64,000 nucleotides of DNA from Streptomyces gelaticus (GTDB lineage: Bacteria; Actinomycetota; Actinomycetes; Streptomycetales; Streptomycetaceae). Of the stretch, positions 26,470 through 36,076 are shown piece by piece. Below the pieces are notes generated by a model, which was given only the letters and a program-made list of their open reading frames with translations, searched no databases and was not told where the DNA came from. The position numbers were made by a program, and so were the translations under genes. The DNA lies in contig NZ_BMTF01000019.1 in the NCBI RefSeq assembly GCF_014649535.1, positions 88,040 to 152,039 on the forward strand, in the 5' to 3' direction. The first letter of the stretch is position 1; each line of letters begins with the position of its first letter.

Positions 26470-27528
26470 ATGACACAGGGGGCCGGTCAGGAACCCGTGG
26501 TGCGGACTGCGACGTTGCGCGACTTCCGCGTACCGCCCTATGCCCAGACCCCGGTGCCGCCATCACCACCGCACCCGGGCAACGCCGTCCCCTCCGGCGA
26601 GCCGCCGGAGGGGTACACACCCACCGCACGCGACCTTCCCGTGATCAACCGCGGTGACACCCTGGAGGTGACGGCCGTCCCCGACCCGCGGCCCGTCCCG
26701 GACCAGGGCCTCGGACCGCTGTACGTCGTCGGCGACGTCCACGGCTACCTGGACGAGCTCCACGCCGCCCTCGCCGAGCAGGGCCTGATCGACGCCGACG
26801 GCAAATGGTCGGCGGGCAATGCCCGGCTCTGGTTCCTCGGCGACTTCACCGACCGGGGCCCCGACGGCATCGGGGTCATCGACCTCGTGATGCGCCTGTC
26901 CGCCGAGGCCGCGGCCGCCGGCGGCTACTGCAAGGCCCTGATGGGCAATCACGAACTGCTGCTCATCGGTGCCAAGCGGTTCAGCGACACCCCGGTCAAC
27001 TCCGGCGCGGGCACCGCCACCTTCCAGGCCGCCTGGCTGCTCAACGGCGGCCAGAAGAACGACATGGAGCGGCTCCAGGACGTCCACCTCCAGTGGATGT
27101 CCCGGCTCGACGCGATCGTCGAGGAGGACGGGCATCTGCTGATGCACTCCGACACGACGGCCTACCTCGAATACGGCACCACCATCGAGGACGTCAACGA
27201 CACGGTGCACGCCATTCTCACGCGTAACGACGCCGATGAGTGCTGGGACCTCTTCCGCAAGCTCACCAAGCGGTTCGCCTTCCGTGACGAGTCGGGTCCG
27301 CAGGCCGTCCGGGAGCTGATGGCGACCTATGGCGGACAGCGCATCGTCCATGGTCACAGCCCCATTCCGTACCTCCTCGGAGAGGTCGGCTCGGAGGACG
27401 GCGAGGACGGATCCGGCCCCGTGGTCGAGGGTCCGCACGTGTATGCGGACGGGCTCGCGATCGCCATGGACGGCGGAGTGACCATGGCCGGAAAGCTACT
27501 GGTCGTCCAGCTCCCCCTGCATGACTGA
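26470..27528 (+). CDS. PPP-type metallophosphatase
   Basis: A 352-residue protein with the three metal-binding blocks of the calcineurin/PPP superfamily: GDVHGYLDEL, GDFTDRGPDG and MGNHELLL, and a distal His in VHGHSPIPYL. Such enzymes hydrolyse phosphoproteins, diadenosine polyphosphates or other phosphoesters; from memory a related S. coelicolor protein (SppA) acts on phosphoproteins. The first 85 residues are Pro-rich and probably disordered. The ATG after GAGGGGTCG is chosen. It is monocistronic. Confidence 0.83.
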   Translation: MTQGAGQEPVVRTATLRDFRVPPYAQTPVPPSPPHPGNAVPSGEPPEGYTPTARDLPVINRGDTLEVTAVPDPRPVPDQGLGPLYVVGDVHGYLDELHAALAEQGLIDADGKWSAGNARLWFLGDFTDRGPDGIGVIDLVMRLSAEAAAAGGYCKALMGNHELLLIGAKRFSDTPVNSGAGTATFQAAWLLNGGQKNDMERLQDVHLQWMSRLDAIVEEDGHLLMHSDTTAYLEYGTTIEDVNDTVHAILTRNDADECWDLFRKLTKRFAFRDESGPQAVRELMATYGGQRIVHGHSPIPYLLGEVGSEDGEDGSGPVVEGPHVYADGLAIAMDGGVTMAGKLLVVQLPLHD

Positions 27529-27716
27529 CATTCTTCTGGGCAGACGCATCCACGAACTGACCACGCCGACCACTGGGCCTATTTTCGGAAACCCCCTGTC
27601 ACCCCGTGCCGTGGGCGCTCTACCATCGGCGTATCAGTAGCAGGCTCTCCTCCGTTTCCGCCCAACTGCCCGTCCTGAGCGGGCATTCAGGCCCGACGGA
27701 GCATCGGGGGATGCAC

Positions 27717-28529
27717 ATGAACAGCGCTCCGCACCTGCTGGCCGAGGACCGACCCGAGTACGAGCGGATCCTCGACGACGCACTGCGCCATGCCCACGAC
27801 CGGCCGGATCTGGCCGCGGTCGGCGAGCGGCTCAACGCCGTGCAGCTGCGCACCATGGCACTGGACGCCACGGAGCTGATCACGTCCACGGCCGCCACCG
27901 AGTACGAGAACTATGTGCAGGCCCGGGAGGAACTGCGCGGCCCCGCCGAAGGGGAGGACCAGGACGCAGGACCCGGCATCGCCCGCCCGCATCGGTCGGG
28001 CGCCGGCATAGGGGCCGTGGTCACGGTCCTGGCGCCGGTGCTCGCCGGAACCGCCGCGTTCATATTCCTGCTGGCCGGCTATCTGCTGAGGCTGCTCGAC
28101 CCACCACCGTCGTTCGCCTCCACCATGGTCTCCGCCGGCTGGTTCTTCGCAGCGGTCACGGCCGCCGCCATCCTGGCAGCCGCCGTCGGGCTGCTCATCA
28201 CCGCGCTGCGCAACGGATCGGATTCGCAGCCCGTCGACGACGACGAGGACGAACTGCCGGAGGACGTGGCACGGGCCAGGGAGGCATGGCGCCATGCCCT
28301 GCTGGAGCGCGGCATCCTGCCGTTCCTGCGGGACGCGCTCGCCGACCCCGAGGCCGGTCCCGCCGCGCGCACCCCGCTGCCCTCGGCGAACCGCATCCCG
28401 AAGGTCGGCTACAGCCGGCCGGACTTCTCCAGTCCGGGCGACGGCCCGGCGGCGGGCCCCCGCCCGACATTCACCTCGCCCGACTTCACCAGCCCCGACT
28501 TCGGCGGCCCGGAGCACGAGCTGGACTGA
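27717..28529 (+). CDS. Two-helix membrane protein, function unknown
   Basis: A 270-residue protein. Residues 1-95 are soluble and helical, two hydrophobic helices lie at about 95-120 and 135-160, an acidic stretch follows (DDDEDELPEDVA), and a Pro/Ser/Thr-rich tail has repeated FTSPDF units near the C-terminus. It is common in streptomycetes as an uncharacterised protein. The start is placed at the ATG 6 nt after GGGGG; an ATG six bases upstream is also possible. No enzymatic motif is seen. Confidence 0.75.
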   Translation: MNSAPHLLAEDRPEYERILDDALRHAHDRPDLAAVGERLNAVQLRTMALDATELITSTAATEYENYVQAREELRGPAEGEDQDAGPGIARPHRSGAGIGAVVTVLAPVLAGTAAFIFLLAGYLLRLLDPPPSFASTMVSAGWFFAAVTAAAILAAAVGLLITALRNGSDSQPVDDDEDELPEDVARAREAWRHALLERGILPFLRDALADPEAGPAARTPLPSANRIPKVGYSRPDFSSPGDGPAAGPRPTFTSPDFTSPDFGGPEHELD

Positions 28530-28562
28530 CCGGGTTCGCACCCCGGACGAACGGCGGGCCCG

Positions 28563-28594
28563 GCCGCCCCGGAAGCCCGAGCCTCCGGGGCGGC
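28563..28594 (-). terminator. Hairpin terminator shared by thiC and the convergent gene
   Basis: GCCGCCCCGGA (28563-28573) pairs with TCCGGGGCGGC (28584-28594), a perfect 11-bp stem lying 14 bp beyond the thiC stop and 34 bp beyond the convergent gene. It can act in both directions. Confidence 0.75.
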
Positions 28595-28607
28595 TGCTCG
28601 TCCCGGA

Positions 28608-30422
28608 TCAGTCCGCGATCGGCAGATAGACCCGGTTGCCGGCCGCCGCGAATTCCTTGGACTTCTCCGCCATGCCCGCCTCGATCTCCGCCTGCGAACC
28701 GCCGTGCTCGCGCCGGATGTCCTGGGAGATCTTCATCGAACAGAATTTCGGGCCGCACATCGAGCAGAAGTGCGCCGTCTTCGCCGGCTCGGCAGGCAGC
28801 GTCTCGTCGTGGAACTCCCGTGCGGTGTCCGGGTCGAGAGCCAGGTTGAACTGGTCCTCCCAGCGGAACTCGAAACGGGCGTCGGAGAGCGCGTCGTCCC
28901 AGTCCTGCGCCCCCGGGTGCCCCTTGGCGAGGTCCGCCGCGTGCGCCGCGATCTTGTAGGTGATGACGCCGGTCTTCACATCGTCCCGGTTGGGCAGGCC
29001 GAGGTGCTCCTTCGGCGTGACGTAGCAGAGCATCGCCGTCCCCCACCACGCGATCATCGCCGCGCCTATGCCCGAGGTGATGTGGTCGTACGCCGGCGCG
29101 ACATCGGTGGTCAGCGGGCCGAGCGTATAGAAGGGCGCCTCCTCGCAGATCTCCTGCTGGAGGTCGATGTTCTCCTTGATCTTGTGCATCGGGACATGGC
29201 CCGGCCCCTCGATCATGGTCTGGACGCCGAACCGCTTGGCGACCGCGTTCAGCTCGCCCAGCGTGCGCAGTTCGGCGAACTGCGCCTCGTCGTTGGCGTC
29301 GGCGATCGAACCGGGACGCAGCCCGTCGCCCAGCGAGTACGTCACGTCGTAGCGCGCGAGGATCTCGCAGAGCTCCTCGAAGTGCTCGTACAGGAACGAC
29401 TCCTTGTGGTGCGCGAGGCACCACGCCGCCATGATCGAGCCGCCGCGGGAGACGATGCCGGTCCTGCGGCGGGCGGTCAGTGGGACGTACGGCAGGCGCA
29501 CGCCGGCGTGGACCGTCATGTAGTCGACGCCCTGCTCGGCCTGCTCGATGACGGTGTCCTTGTAGATCTCCCAGGTGAGTTCCTCCGCCCGGCCGTCGAC
29601 CTTTTCGAGAGCCTGGTAGAGCGGAACGGTGCCGATCGGCACGGGGGAGTTGCGCAGAACCCACTCACGGGTGGTGTGAATGTTGCGGCCGGTGGACAGA
29701 TCCATGACGGTGTCGGCGCCCCAACGCGTCGCCCACGTCATTTTCTCCACCTCCTCCTCGATGGAGGACGTCACCGCGGAGTTGCCGATGTTGGCATTGA
29801 CCTTCACCAGGAACCGCTTGCCGATGATCACCGGCTCGATCTCGGGGTGGTTGACGTTGGCGGGCAGCACGGCCCGGCCGGCCGCGATCTCCGCGCGCAC
29901 CACCTCGGGCCCGACGTTCTCCCGGATCGCCACGTACTCCATCTCCGGGGTGATGTCGCCCCGGCGGGCGTACGCGAGCTGGGTCACCGGCTGCCCGTCG
30001 CGGCTGCGTCGCGGCAGGCGCGGACGGCCGGGGAAGACCGCGTCGAGGTTGCGCAGCCCTTCCCCGAGCTCGCGGCTTCGCTCGAGCAGGGGAGACCCCA
30101 TTCGCGGCGAGGTGTGCTTGAGCCCGTCGTCCTCGGGGCGGACGGGGCGGCCGGGGTACTCCTCGGTGTCGCCGCGGGCGACGATCCAGTTCTCCCGCAG
30201 CGGTGCGAGCCCGCGGCGGACATCGGTCTCGACGGTGGGGTCGGTGTACGGCCCCGACGTGTCGTACAGCGTCACGTCCTTGCCGTTGGTGAGGTGCACC
30301 TGACGGACCGGCACCCGGAGGTCAGGGCGCGAGCCCTGGACGTACCCCTTGTGCCAGCCGATGGACTTCCGGGCCTCGTCGCTCTGGTCCGAGGCAGGCG
30401 TGCGTGCGTCCGCTGTGGTCAT
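28608..30422 (-). CDS. thiC: Phosphomethylpyrimidine synthase ThiC
   Basis: A 604-residue radical-SAM enzyme converting aminoimidazole ribotide to HMP phosphate in thiamin synthesis. The C-terminal FCSMCGPKFCSMKI (CX2CX4C cluster motif) binds the 4Fe-4S centre. NANIGNS, SLGDGLRPG and EGPGHVPMHKI are family signatures. The length is normal. A complete TPP riboswitch lies directly upstream, so the gene is expected to be shut off when thiamin pyrophosphate is plentiful. It is monocistronic. Confidence 0.97.
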   Translation of the reverse strand: MTTADARTPASDQSDEARKSIGWHKGYVQGSRPDLRVPVRQVHLTNGKDVTLYDTSGPYTDPTVETDVRRGLAPLRENWIVARGDTEEYPGRPVRPEDDGLKHTSPRMGSPLLERSRELGEGLRNLDAVFPGRPRLPRRSRDGQPVTQLAYARRGDITPEMEYVAIRENVGPEVVRAEIAAGRAVLPANVNHPEIEPVIIGKRFLVKVNANIGNSAVTSSIEEEVEKMTWATRWGADTVMDLSTGRNIHTTREWVLRNSPVPIGTVPLYQALEKVDGRAEELTWEIYKDTVIEQAEQGVDYMTVHAGVRLPYVPLTARRRTGIVSRGGSIMAAWCLAHHKESFLYEHFEELCEILARYDVTYSLGDGLRPGSIADANDEAQFAELRTLGELNAVAKRFGVQTMIEGPGHVPMHKIKENIDLQQEICEEAPFYTLGPLTTDVAPAYDHITSGIGAAMIAWWGTAMLCYVTPKEHLGLPNRDDVKTGVITYKIAAHAADLAKGHPGAQDWDDALSDARFEFRWEDQFNLALDPDTAREFHDETLPAEPAKTAHFCSMCGPKFCSMKISQDIRREHGGSQAEIEAGMAEKSKEFAAAGNRVYLPIAD

Positions 30423-30430
30423 GAGACCTA

Positions 30431-30540
30431 CTCCCTACGCCGGCATTACCCGGTAACAGGTTCGGCGGTCGGCGCAGCCCTCTCCGTACGGACGTACGGA
30501 TATCAGCGCCCTCTCAGCCCGGTGCTCCGAGCTCCCGCGT
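30431..30540 (-). promoter_or_regulatory. TPP riboswitch (THI element) of thiC
   Basis: On the minus strand the leader reads GGGAGCTCGGAGCACCGGGCTGAGAGGG, in two segments, then CCGACCGCCGAACCTG and CCGGGTAATGCCGGCGTAGGGAG. These are the conserved pyrimidine and pyrophosphate sensor helices (CUGAGAGG, ACCUG, GGGUAAUGCC). It ends 9 nt before the thiC ATG, so control of translation start is likely. Confidence 0.95.
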
Positions 30541-30618
30541 GTGCAAAGGTCCCTCCACGCTAGCGCCCCGTCCGGCGTAATGAACAGTGGGCCCGTCCCT
30601 TCTTGCGATGATCGGCCG

Positions 30619-31941
30619 GTGACGTCCCTCCAGCTCGACCACGAACCGCAGAGCCATCAGCACGGCCACTCGCACAGCCATGGTCCTGCCGCACCCGTCT
30701 CCAAACATCTGCGCAAGGTCATCGCGGCCGTACTGATCCCGTTCGCCACCGCCGTCCTCGTCGGTCTGGTGGCGCTCTGGCCGGGCGGTGCGCCGACGCA
30801 CGAGCGGACCGGCGTCGGATTCGACCGGCAGACCCAGCAGGGAAAGGTGGTGAATGTCGACATGGTGGACTGCAAGTCCGTGAACGCGGTCCAGACACCC
30901 ATGAACGGGGACACCACGCCACCCTCGGGGAAGGGAAGGGGGCTGTGCAAGAAGGCCACGATCGAGGTGACGACCGGTCACGACAAGGGCCGCACCTTCG
31001 TCGAGGTCGTCCAGCCCGACGCACCGCGCCAATTGCGCCAGGATCAGGGAGTGGTCGTGGCGTACGCCCCGGACGCGCCCCGCGATCTGCAGTACTCGGT
31101 GACGGACGTGAACCGGAAGTTCCCGATGGCCCTGCTGGCCGGGATCTTCGCCCTGGCCGTGGTCGCGGTGGGCCGCATGCGCGGGGTGATGGCACTGGTC
31201 GCACTGACGGTGTCGTTCGCGGTGCTGACCCTGTTCATCCTCCCGGCCATTCTCCAGGGCTCGAATCCGCTGCTCGTCGCGGTGGTCGGGGCCAGCGCGA
31301 TCATGCTCATCGCGCTCTACATGTGCCACGGTCCGACCGCCCGCACCTCGGTCGCGGTGATCGGCACGCTGATCTCACTGCTGCTGATCGGACTGCTCGG
31401 ATCGCTCTTCATCGGCTGGGCGAGCCTGACCGGCAACACCGATGACAACACCGGCCTCATCCATGGCCTGTACCCGCACATCGACATGAGCGGTCTGCTG
31501 CTGGCCGGTGTCATCATCGGCTCGCTCGGGGTCCTCGACGATGTGACCGTGACCCAGACCTCGGCGGTCTGGGAACTGCACCAGGCGAACCCGACTCTGG
31601 GCGTGCGTGGCCTCTACCGGGCAGGGATCAGGATCGGACGCGACCACATCGCCTCGGTCGTCAATACGCTGGTGCTCGCCTACGCGGGCGCCGCACTGCC
31701 GTTGCTGCTGCTGTTCTCCGTCGCGCAGAGCAGCATGGGGACGGTGGCCAACAGCGAGCTGGTGGCGGAGGAGATCGTACGAACGCTGGTCGGCTCGATC
31801 GGACTGGTCGCCTCGGTGCCGGTGACGACGGTGCTCGCTGCGCTGGTCGTCTCCGCGGACCGCACAGGGCTCGGTGCGGAAGCCAGGGCTTCGGCACCCG
31901 TACGGGCCGGGAAAGGCCGTCGTCGTAGGACGAAGCCCTGA
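30619..31941 (+). CDS. YibE/F-family membrane protein
   Basis: A 440-residue polytopic protein. A His-rich N-terminus (HQHGHSHSHG) precedes one helix, an extracytoplasmic domain of about 110 residues, and seven hydrophobic helices carrying the family signature DDVTVTQTSAVWEL. The family is widespread but its role is not established; transport has been suggested. The GTG start is used; upstream in-frame codons enter the thiC leader. It faces away from thiC and converges with ssgA. Confidence 0.85.
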   Translation: MTSLQLDHEPQSHQHGHSHSHGPAAPVSKHLRKVIAAVLIPFATAVLVGLVALWPGGAPTHERTGVGFDRQTQQGKVVNVDMVDCKSVNAVQTPMNGDTTPPSGKGRGLCKKATIEVTTGHDKGRTFVEVVQPDAPRQLRQDQGVVVAYAPDAPRDLQYSVTDVNRKFPMALLAGIFALAVVAVGRMRGVMALVALTVSFAVLTLFILPAILQGSNPLLVAVVGASAIMLIALYMCHGPTARTSVAVIGTLISLLLIGLLGSLFIGWASLTGNTDDNTGLIHGLYPHIDMSGLLLAGVIIGSLGVLDDVTVTQTSAVWELHQANPTLGVRGLYRAGIRIGRDHIASVVNTLVLAYAGAALPLLLLFSVAQSSMGTVANSELVAEEIVRTLVGSIGLVASVPVTTVLAALVVSADRTGLGAEARASAPVRAGKGRRRRTKP

Positions 31942-32024
31942 ACGTCTCCGTCAGGTAAGCAATTTTCACCCGTTCGGCAGATACCGTGTTCGACCGGTGA
32001 ACCGGTCGGCAGCGCCCGTTCCCG

Positions 32025-32462
32025 TCAGCCGGCGTTCTGTTCCTCGGCGAGGATCCGGCCCAGAGCATCCTCCAGATTGCCCTCGAAGTCACCCAGCGTG
32101 CACTCCTGCCCGAGCGGCACAAGCTTGTCGGTCCGGTCGAGAAAAGCCACAAGCGGTGCCGTACCGGCCCTGAAGAGGGCCCGGTCCTCGCCGACCTGAA
32201 GCCGGATATGTACGTCGGAGAGTCCCTCGGGTTCAGTGGGTCCGATGTGCACATCACCGTCACCACTGGGGCTGTTGAGGCCGTCGAGCAGCAGCTCACG
32301 GCCGAATGCCCAGGTGACGGGGGCGTCACCTGGCAGATGGAAGGTCATCCGGATCGCATACGGATCGCAGACCTCGTACCGGAGCTCCACCGGGATCCGG
32401 AAAGAGAGCTCCTCGGAGACGAGGAAGCTCATCATGACCTCAGCTTGAACCGACTCGCGCAT
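32025..32462 (-). CDS. ssgA: SsgA sporulation/cell-division activator
   Basis: A 145-residue SsgA-like protein, nearly identical from memory to S. coelicolor SsgA (SSFLVSEELSFRIPVELRYEV-type N-terminus; HIGPTEPEGLSDVHIRLQ in the middle). SsgA is needed for sporulation septation in aerial hyphae and stimulates branching by helping place SsgB and FtsZ. It lies 101 bp downstream of ssgR in the same direction, as in other streptomycetes, where SsgR activates ssgA transcription. Confidence 0.96.
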   Translation of the reverse strand: MRESVQAEVMMSFLVSEELSFRIPVELRYEVCDPYAIRMTFHLPGDAPVTWAFGRELLLDGLNSPSGDGDVHIGPTEPEGLSDVHIRLQVGEDRALFRAGTAPLVAFLDRTDKLVPLGQECTLGDFEGNLEDALGRILAEEQNAG

Positions 32463-32563
32463 CGTTCAACCCCGCAGTAGATGAATCTGGCCAGGAATAA
32501 TCCCCCGTGGCCCTATTGACGCCATCGTGGTGCACGCGATAGCAGATCACAAGGAGTGATTTT

Positions 32564-33334
32564 TCAGATACTGATAGAGAACACGAACGAACGCAAGAGG
32601 CTGGTTACTTCGCCACGTAGTTGTTCGACTGCGGGGAGCAATCGACTCTCCTGTTCCAAGGGTACGGAAATCGCCATCGCGGCGGCGGTGAATCCGGCCG
32701 TGATCGGGATGGCCGCGCAGACCGTGCCCAGGACGTACTCCTGTCGCTCGATGACAGGTTCCGTCCGACCCAGCGACCGCAGTCGTTCGAGGAGTGCCGC
32801 GCGGTCCTTCACCGAATAGCGGGTCAGCGGGCGCACAGGGTGACGGTCCAGGTGGTCCTCGCGCGCCTTCTCGTCGAGCTGGCTCAGCAGGCACTGGCCG
32901 ATCGCGTGGGCGTGCCCGGTCTCCCGGAAGGACGCCCATTCGTCGACGGCGGGGTTGGCGGGGGTGTCGGCGACCGCGACGAGTTCGATCTCACCCTCGC
33001 GGTAGACGGCGCAGTACACCGGTGCGCCGATGGTGTCTCGCCAGCGGCCCAGCGACTCGGCCATCCTGCTGCGGCGATTCTGCAACGTACCCTCGCCGAC
33101 CAGGCGTTCGGCCGCGTTACCCATGAGGAAGACGCCGTTCTCCCGGCGCAGATAGCCTTCGTGCGTCAGGGTGCGCAGCAGATGGTAGGCCGTGGGAAGT
33201 GGAAGTCCTGCCTCCCTGGCCAGTTGCTTCGCGGGCGCCCCGTCACGATGAGCGACCGCGGCCTCCAGCAGCCTCAGCGCTCGCTGCACCGAACCGATCA
33301 GCGTCGGGGCAGCAGCGCTCGATGCCGTGGTCAA
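32564..33334 (-). CDS. ssgR: SsgR, IclR-family activator of ssgA
   Basis: A 256-residue IclR-type regulator. The winged HTH is at about residues 15-75 (AKQLAREAGLPLPTAYHLLRT) and the effector domain follows. It sits immediately upstream of ssgA, which SsgR activates in S. coelicolor. The frame used begins with TTG in MTTASSAAAP; an upstream GTG is out of frame, so the start is uncertain by a few codons. I saw no TTA codon in the parts I translated codon by codon. Confidence 0.92.
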   Translation of the reverse strand: MTTASSAAAPTLIGSVQRALRLLEAAVAHRDGAPAKQLAREAGLPLPTAYHLLRTLTHEGYLRRENGVFLMGNAAERLVGEGTLQNRRSRMAESLGRWRDTIGAPVYCAVYREGEIELVAVADTPANPAVDEWASFRETGHAHAIGQCLLSQLDEKAREDHLDRHPVRPLTRYSVKDRAALLERLRSLGRTEPVIERQEYVLGTVCAAIPITAGFTAAAMAISVPLEQESRLLPAVEQLRGEVTSLLRSFVFSISI

Positions 33335-33577
33335 CAGTCACCCCCAGGCATGGTGACGGGTGGTCATCCCGCCTGTGGGGGCCGCCCCCACGGGCTGCCA
33401 CATGGCTGGGGTCCGGAGACCGAACGCCGTACAAACCACTGGTCAGTGTGGCGACGGACTATTGATTCCCAGGCAGTGGCAGCGAACTGCCACTGTATCG
33501 GCCGGGTCCGCGGGGAGCGTCGTTTCGCCTTCCGCTTAGCTCAGCTGGGCTAACGCCCCGGCCGGTCTCCGATCGTC

Positions 33578-33796
33578 CTACCAGTCGCCGCGCGAGGAGG
33601 ACGACGACATGAACTTGCGTACGACGAAGACGAGCCCGCCGACCAGGATCACGAAGATCAGGACCTTGAAGAGCAGTCCGATCACGAACCCGACCACGCT
33701 GGCGATCAGACCGCCGAACACGACGATCGCGATGACCGGCACCGCGATCCACTTCACCCACCAGGGCATCCCAGCGAATATCTCCCGCACGGCCAT
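33578..33796 (-). CDS. Small two-helix membrane protein (DUF5326-like)
   Basis: A 72-residue protein. A conserved N-terminus (MAVREIFAGMPWWVKWIAVP) leads into two adjacent hydrophobic helices covering residues 15-60, with a basic and Ser-rich C-terminus. It is conserved next to ssgR in streptomycetes but uncharacterised. It could be a membrane anchor or a stress protein; no functional motif is visible. Confidence 0.75.
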   Translation of the reverse strand: MAVREIFAGMPWWVKWIAVPVIAIVVFGGLIASVVGFVIGLLFKVLIFVILVGGLVFVVRKFMSSSSSRGDW

Positions 33797-33938
33797 CGTC
33801 CCTACCTCGTCTCCTTGAGTTCCTGCTTCGATGCTAGAGGCGCGGAGGAGGCCGACGGGGGTTGCGCAGCCCTTGAAGTCCCCTGATCGACCCCTGAGGG
33901 ATCCCTGAGACCGGACCCCTGCCCTCCGGTGGACCGGC

Positions 33939-34256
33939 TCAGCTCTCCGGCGGGGAGAAGACCACCATCACCCGCAGATCCTCGGTGATGTGGTGGAACT
34001 TGTGAGCGACACCGGCCGGTACGTACACCACGCTTCCTCTGCCCACCTGCGTGGTTTCCATGCCGACCGTGATCGAGGCGCGGCCGCTGACGACGAGGTA
34101 GACCTCGTCCTGGTTGTGCGGCTGCTGCGGGTCGAGCTCACCGGCGTTCAGCGCGTACAGGCCGACGGACATGTTCCGTTCCTTCACGAACTGGAGATAC
34201 GCGCCGTCGTTGGCGGCTCGCTCCGCTTCCAGCTCGTCCAGTCTGAATGCCTTCAT
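33939..34256 (-). CDS. Cupin-domain protein
   Basis: A 105-residue single-domain cupin. The metal-binding motif 1 appears as PHNQDEVYLVVSGRASI and motif 2 as VYVPAGVAHKFHH, giving His/Glu/His ligands of the usual kind. Whether it is an enzyme or a ligand-binding protein is not known. The start at MKAFRLDELEAER is chosen because the family begins here; 14 more in-frame residues are possible. It is divergent from the membrane protein at 34325. Confidence 0.8.
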   Translation of the reverse strand: MKAFRLDELEAERAANDGAYLQFVKERNMSVGLYALNAGELDPQQPHNQDEVYLVVSGRASITVGMETTQVGRGSVVYVPAGVAHKFHHITEDLRVMVVFSPPES

Positions 34257-34324
34257 GGCCTGTGCGCCCCTTGCCTCTGCACTGCCGGTGTCCGCCACCG
34301 ATCACGTCTGCCACGATCAGACAC

Positions 34325-34702
34325 ATGAAGAATTTCGTAGTCAAGACGATCGCCAACGCAGGTGCGCTGGCCGTGGCCATCTGGCTGATCCAGGACATCA
34401 CGCTGACCGGTGGCAGCACCGGCCGCAAGGCGCTCACGCTGGTCCTGGTCGCCCTGCTCTTCGGCCTGGTGAACTCCGTGGTCAAGCCGATCGTGAAGCT
34501 GCTCACGCTGCCGCTCTTCATCCTCACGCTCGGGCTGATCACGCTGGTGGTCAACGCGCTCATGCTGCTGCTGACCTCCTGGCTGGCCGGCCTCTTCGAC
34601 CTGAGCTTCCATGTCGAGGGCTTCTGGACCGCCGTGCTCGGCGGCCTGATCATCTCGATCGTGTCGTGGGCACTGAACGTGGTCCTGCCCGACGAGGACT
34701 GA
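34325..34702 (+). CDS. Phage-holin-like/YvlD-family membrane protein
   Basis: A 125-residue protein with four hydrophobic segments and the conserved motifs LFGLVNSVVKPIVKLLTLPL and VNALMLLLTSWLAG. It belongs to the PF04020 (phage holin 4 superfamily/YvlD) group, common in bacterial genomes and not linked to a prophage here. The function is unknown. Confidence 0.8.
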   Translation: MKNFVVKTIANAGALAVAIWLIQDITLTGGSTGRKALTLVLVALLFGLVNSVVKPIVKLLTLPLFILTLGLITLVVNALMLLLTSWLAGLFDLSFHVEGFWTAVLGGLIISIVSWALNVVLPDED

Positions 34703-34768
34703 TCCGGTCCCTTCTGAACAATGCGGGCAGGACCGGTGGCGCACCGGAAAGAGAAGCGAGGGAGCGGT

Positions 34769-35899
34769 ATGAGCACCATGGGGGACGGAACCCGGGCGGT
34801 ACGGGCCGGGCTGCCCGAACCGGAGCAGTTCGAGCCCTCCCTGCCCGGTCCGGTCTTCGCCGCGCATTTCCATCTCTCCGGTGAACCGACCGGTCCGTAC
34901 ACATACGGCCGGGACACCAATCCGACCTGGACCCATCTGGAACGCGCCATCGGCGAGCTGGAGGCTCCGGGGGAGCCCGTCGAGACCACGGTCTTCGCTT
35001 CCGGGATGGCGGCGATCTCGGCCGTACTGCTGTCCCAGGCGCGCACCGGCGACGTGGTGGTACTGCCCGACGACGGCTATCAGGCCCTGCCACTGGTGCG
35101 TGAGCAGCTGGAGGCGTACGGGGTCGAGGTGCGGACCGCGCCGACCGGTGGTGATGCCCAGCTCGCGGTCCTCGAAGGCGCCCGGCTGCTGTGGATCGAG
35201 ACCCCGTCCAATCCGGGGCTCGATGTCTGCGATGTACGCCGACTCGTCGGGGCGGCGCACTCGGCCGGCGCTCTGGTGGCCGTCGACAACACCCTGGCCA
35301 CACCACTCGGCCAGCGCCCGCTGGAGCTGGGGGCCGACTTCTCGGTGGCCAGCGACACCAAGGGCATGACCGGGCACGGGGACCTCCTGCTCGGCCATGT
35401 GACCTGCCGCGATCCGGAGCTGGCAGCGGGAGTGCGGCGCTGGCGCAAGGTGGTCGGCGCGATCCCGGGCCCCATGGAGGCCTGGCTCGCGCACCGCTCG
35501 CTGGCCACTCTGGAGCTGCGGATCGACCGGCAGTGCGCCACCGCGCTGACGCTGGCGGAGGCGCTGGGCAGGCGGCCGGGGGTAACCGGGCTGCGGTATC
35601 CCGGGCTGCCCACCGACCCTTCGTATCCGAAGGCCGTACGGCAGATGCGGCGCTTCGGCTCCGTGGTCTCGTTCGTACTGCCGGACCGCGATCGGGCGGA
35701 GCGCTTCCTGACCGAGCTGCGGCTGGTCGAGGACGCGACGAGCTTCGGCGGTATACGCTCCACCGCCGAGCGCCGGGCCCGCTGGGGCGGTGACGCCGTA
35801 CCCGAGGGCTTCATCCGTTTCTCGGTCGGCGCGGAGAGCGCGGCGGACTTGGTGGCGGATGTGGAACGGGCGCTGGACGCGGCGCTGAGCGGGGTCTGA
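34769..35899 (+). CDS. Cystathionine gamma-lyase-type PLP enzyme
   Basis: A 376-residue Cys/Met-metabolism enzyme of fold type I. TYGRDTNPTWTHLERAI is the conserved N-terminal motif, VFASGMAAISAVLL binds the phosphate, ETPSNPGLDV and VDNTLATP flank the PLP site, and SDTKGMTGHGD carries the Schiff-base Lys. Cystathionine gamma-lyase is the most likely activity; gamma-synthase or another C-S lyase remains possible. A GAGGGAGC ribosome site lies 5 nt before the ATG. It ends at a strong hairpin. Confidence 0.83.
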   Translation: MSTMGDGTRAVRAGLPEPEQFEPSLPGPVFAAHFHLSGEPTGPYTYGRDTNPTWTHLERAIGELEAPGEPVETTVFASGMAAISAVLLSQARTGDVVVLPDDGYQALPLVREQLEAYGVEVRTAPTGGDAQLAVLEGARLLWIETPSNPGLDVCDVRRLVGAAHSAGALVAVDNTLATPLGQRPLELGADFSVASDTKGMTGHGDLLLGHVTCRDPELAAGVRRWRKVVGAIPGPMEAWLAHRSLATLELRIDRQCATALTLAEALGRRPGVTGLRYPGLPTDPSYPKAVRQMRRFGSVVSFVLPDRDRAERFLTELRLVEDATSFGGIRSTAERRARWGGDAVPEGFIRFSVGAESAADLVADVERALDAALSGV

Positions 35900-35901
35900 C
35901 C

Positions 35902-35938
35902 GGTGGTCCGAGCCTCCCCCCTCGTGGCTCGGACCACC
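35902..35938 (+). terminator. Terminator after the C-S lyase
   Basis: GGTGGTCCGAGCC (35902-35914) pairs perfectly with GGCTCGGACCACC (35926-35938). A second hairpin GGCTCTTCCTGCGAAGAGCC follows at 35941-35960. Confidence 0.82.
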
Positions 35939-36076
35939 CCGGCTCTTCCTGCGAAGAGCCGCCCGAACAAGGCTAGTTGACTCTCCGTCAGTGTCCAATC
36001 ACGGTAGCGACAGCGACCTATCGACATATTTATAGTTGTACGGGTCCGAAGCGTCGCGAGGGTGGGAGGACCGGAC

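Noticed and set aside
33530..33580. A possible tRNA 5' half (TAGCTCAGCTGGG resembles a D-arm)
   Set aside because: No matching acceptor stem, anticodon arm or T-arm follows; the similarity is confined to the D-arm-like 13 bp.
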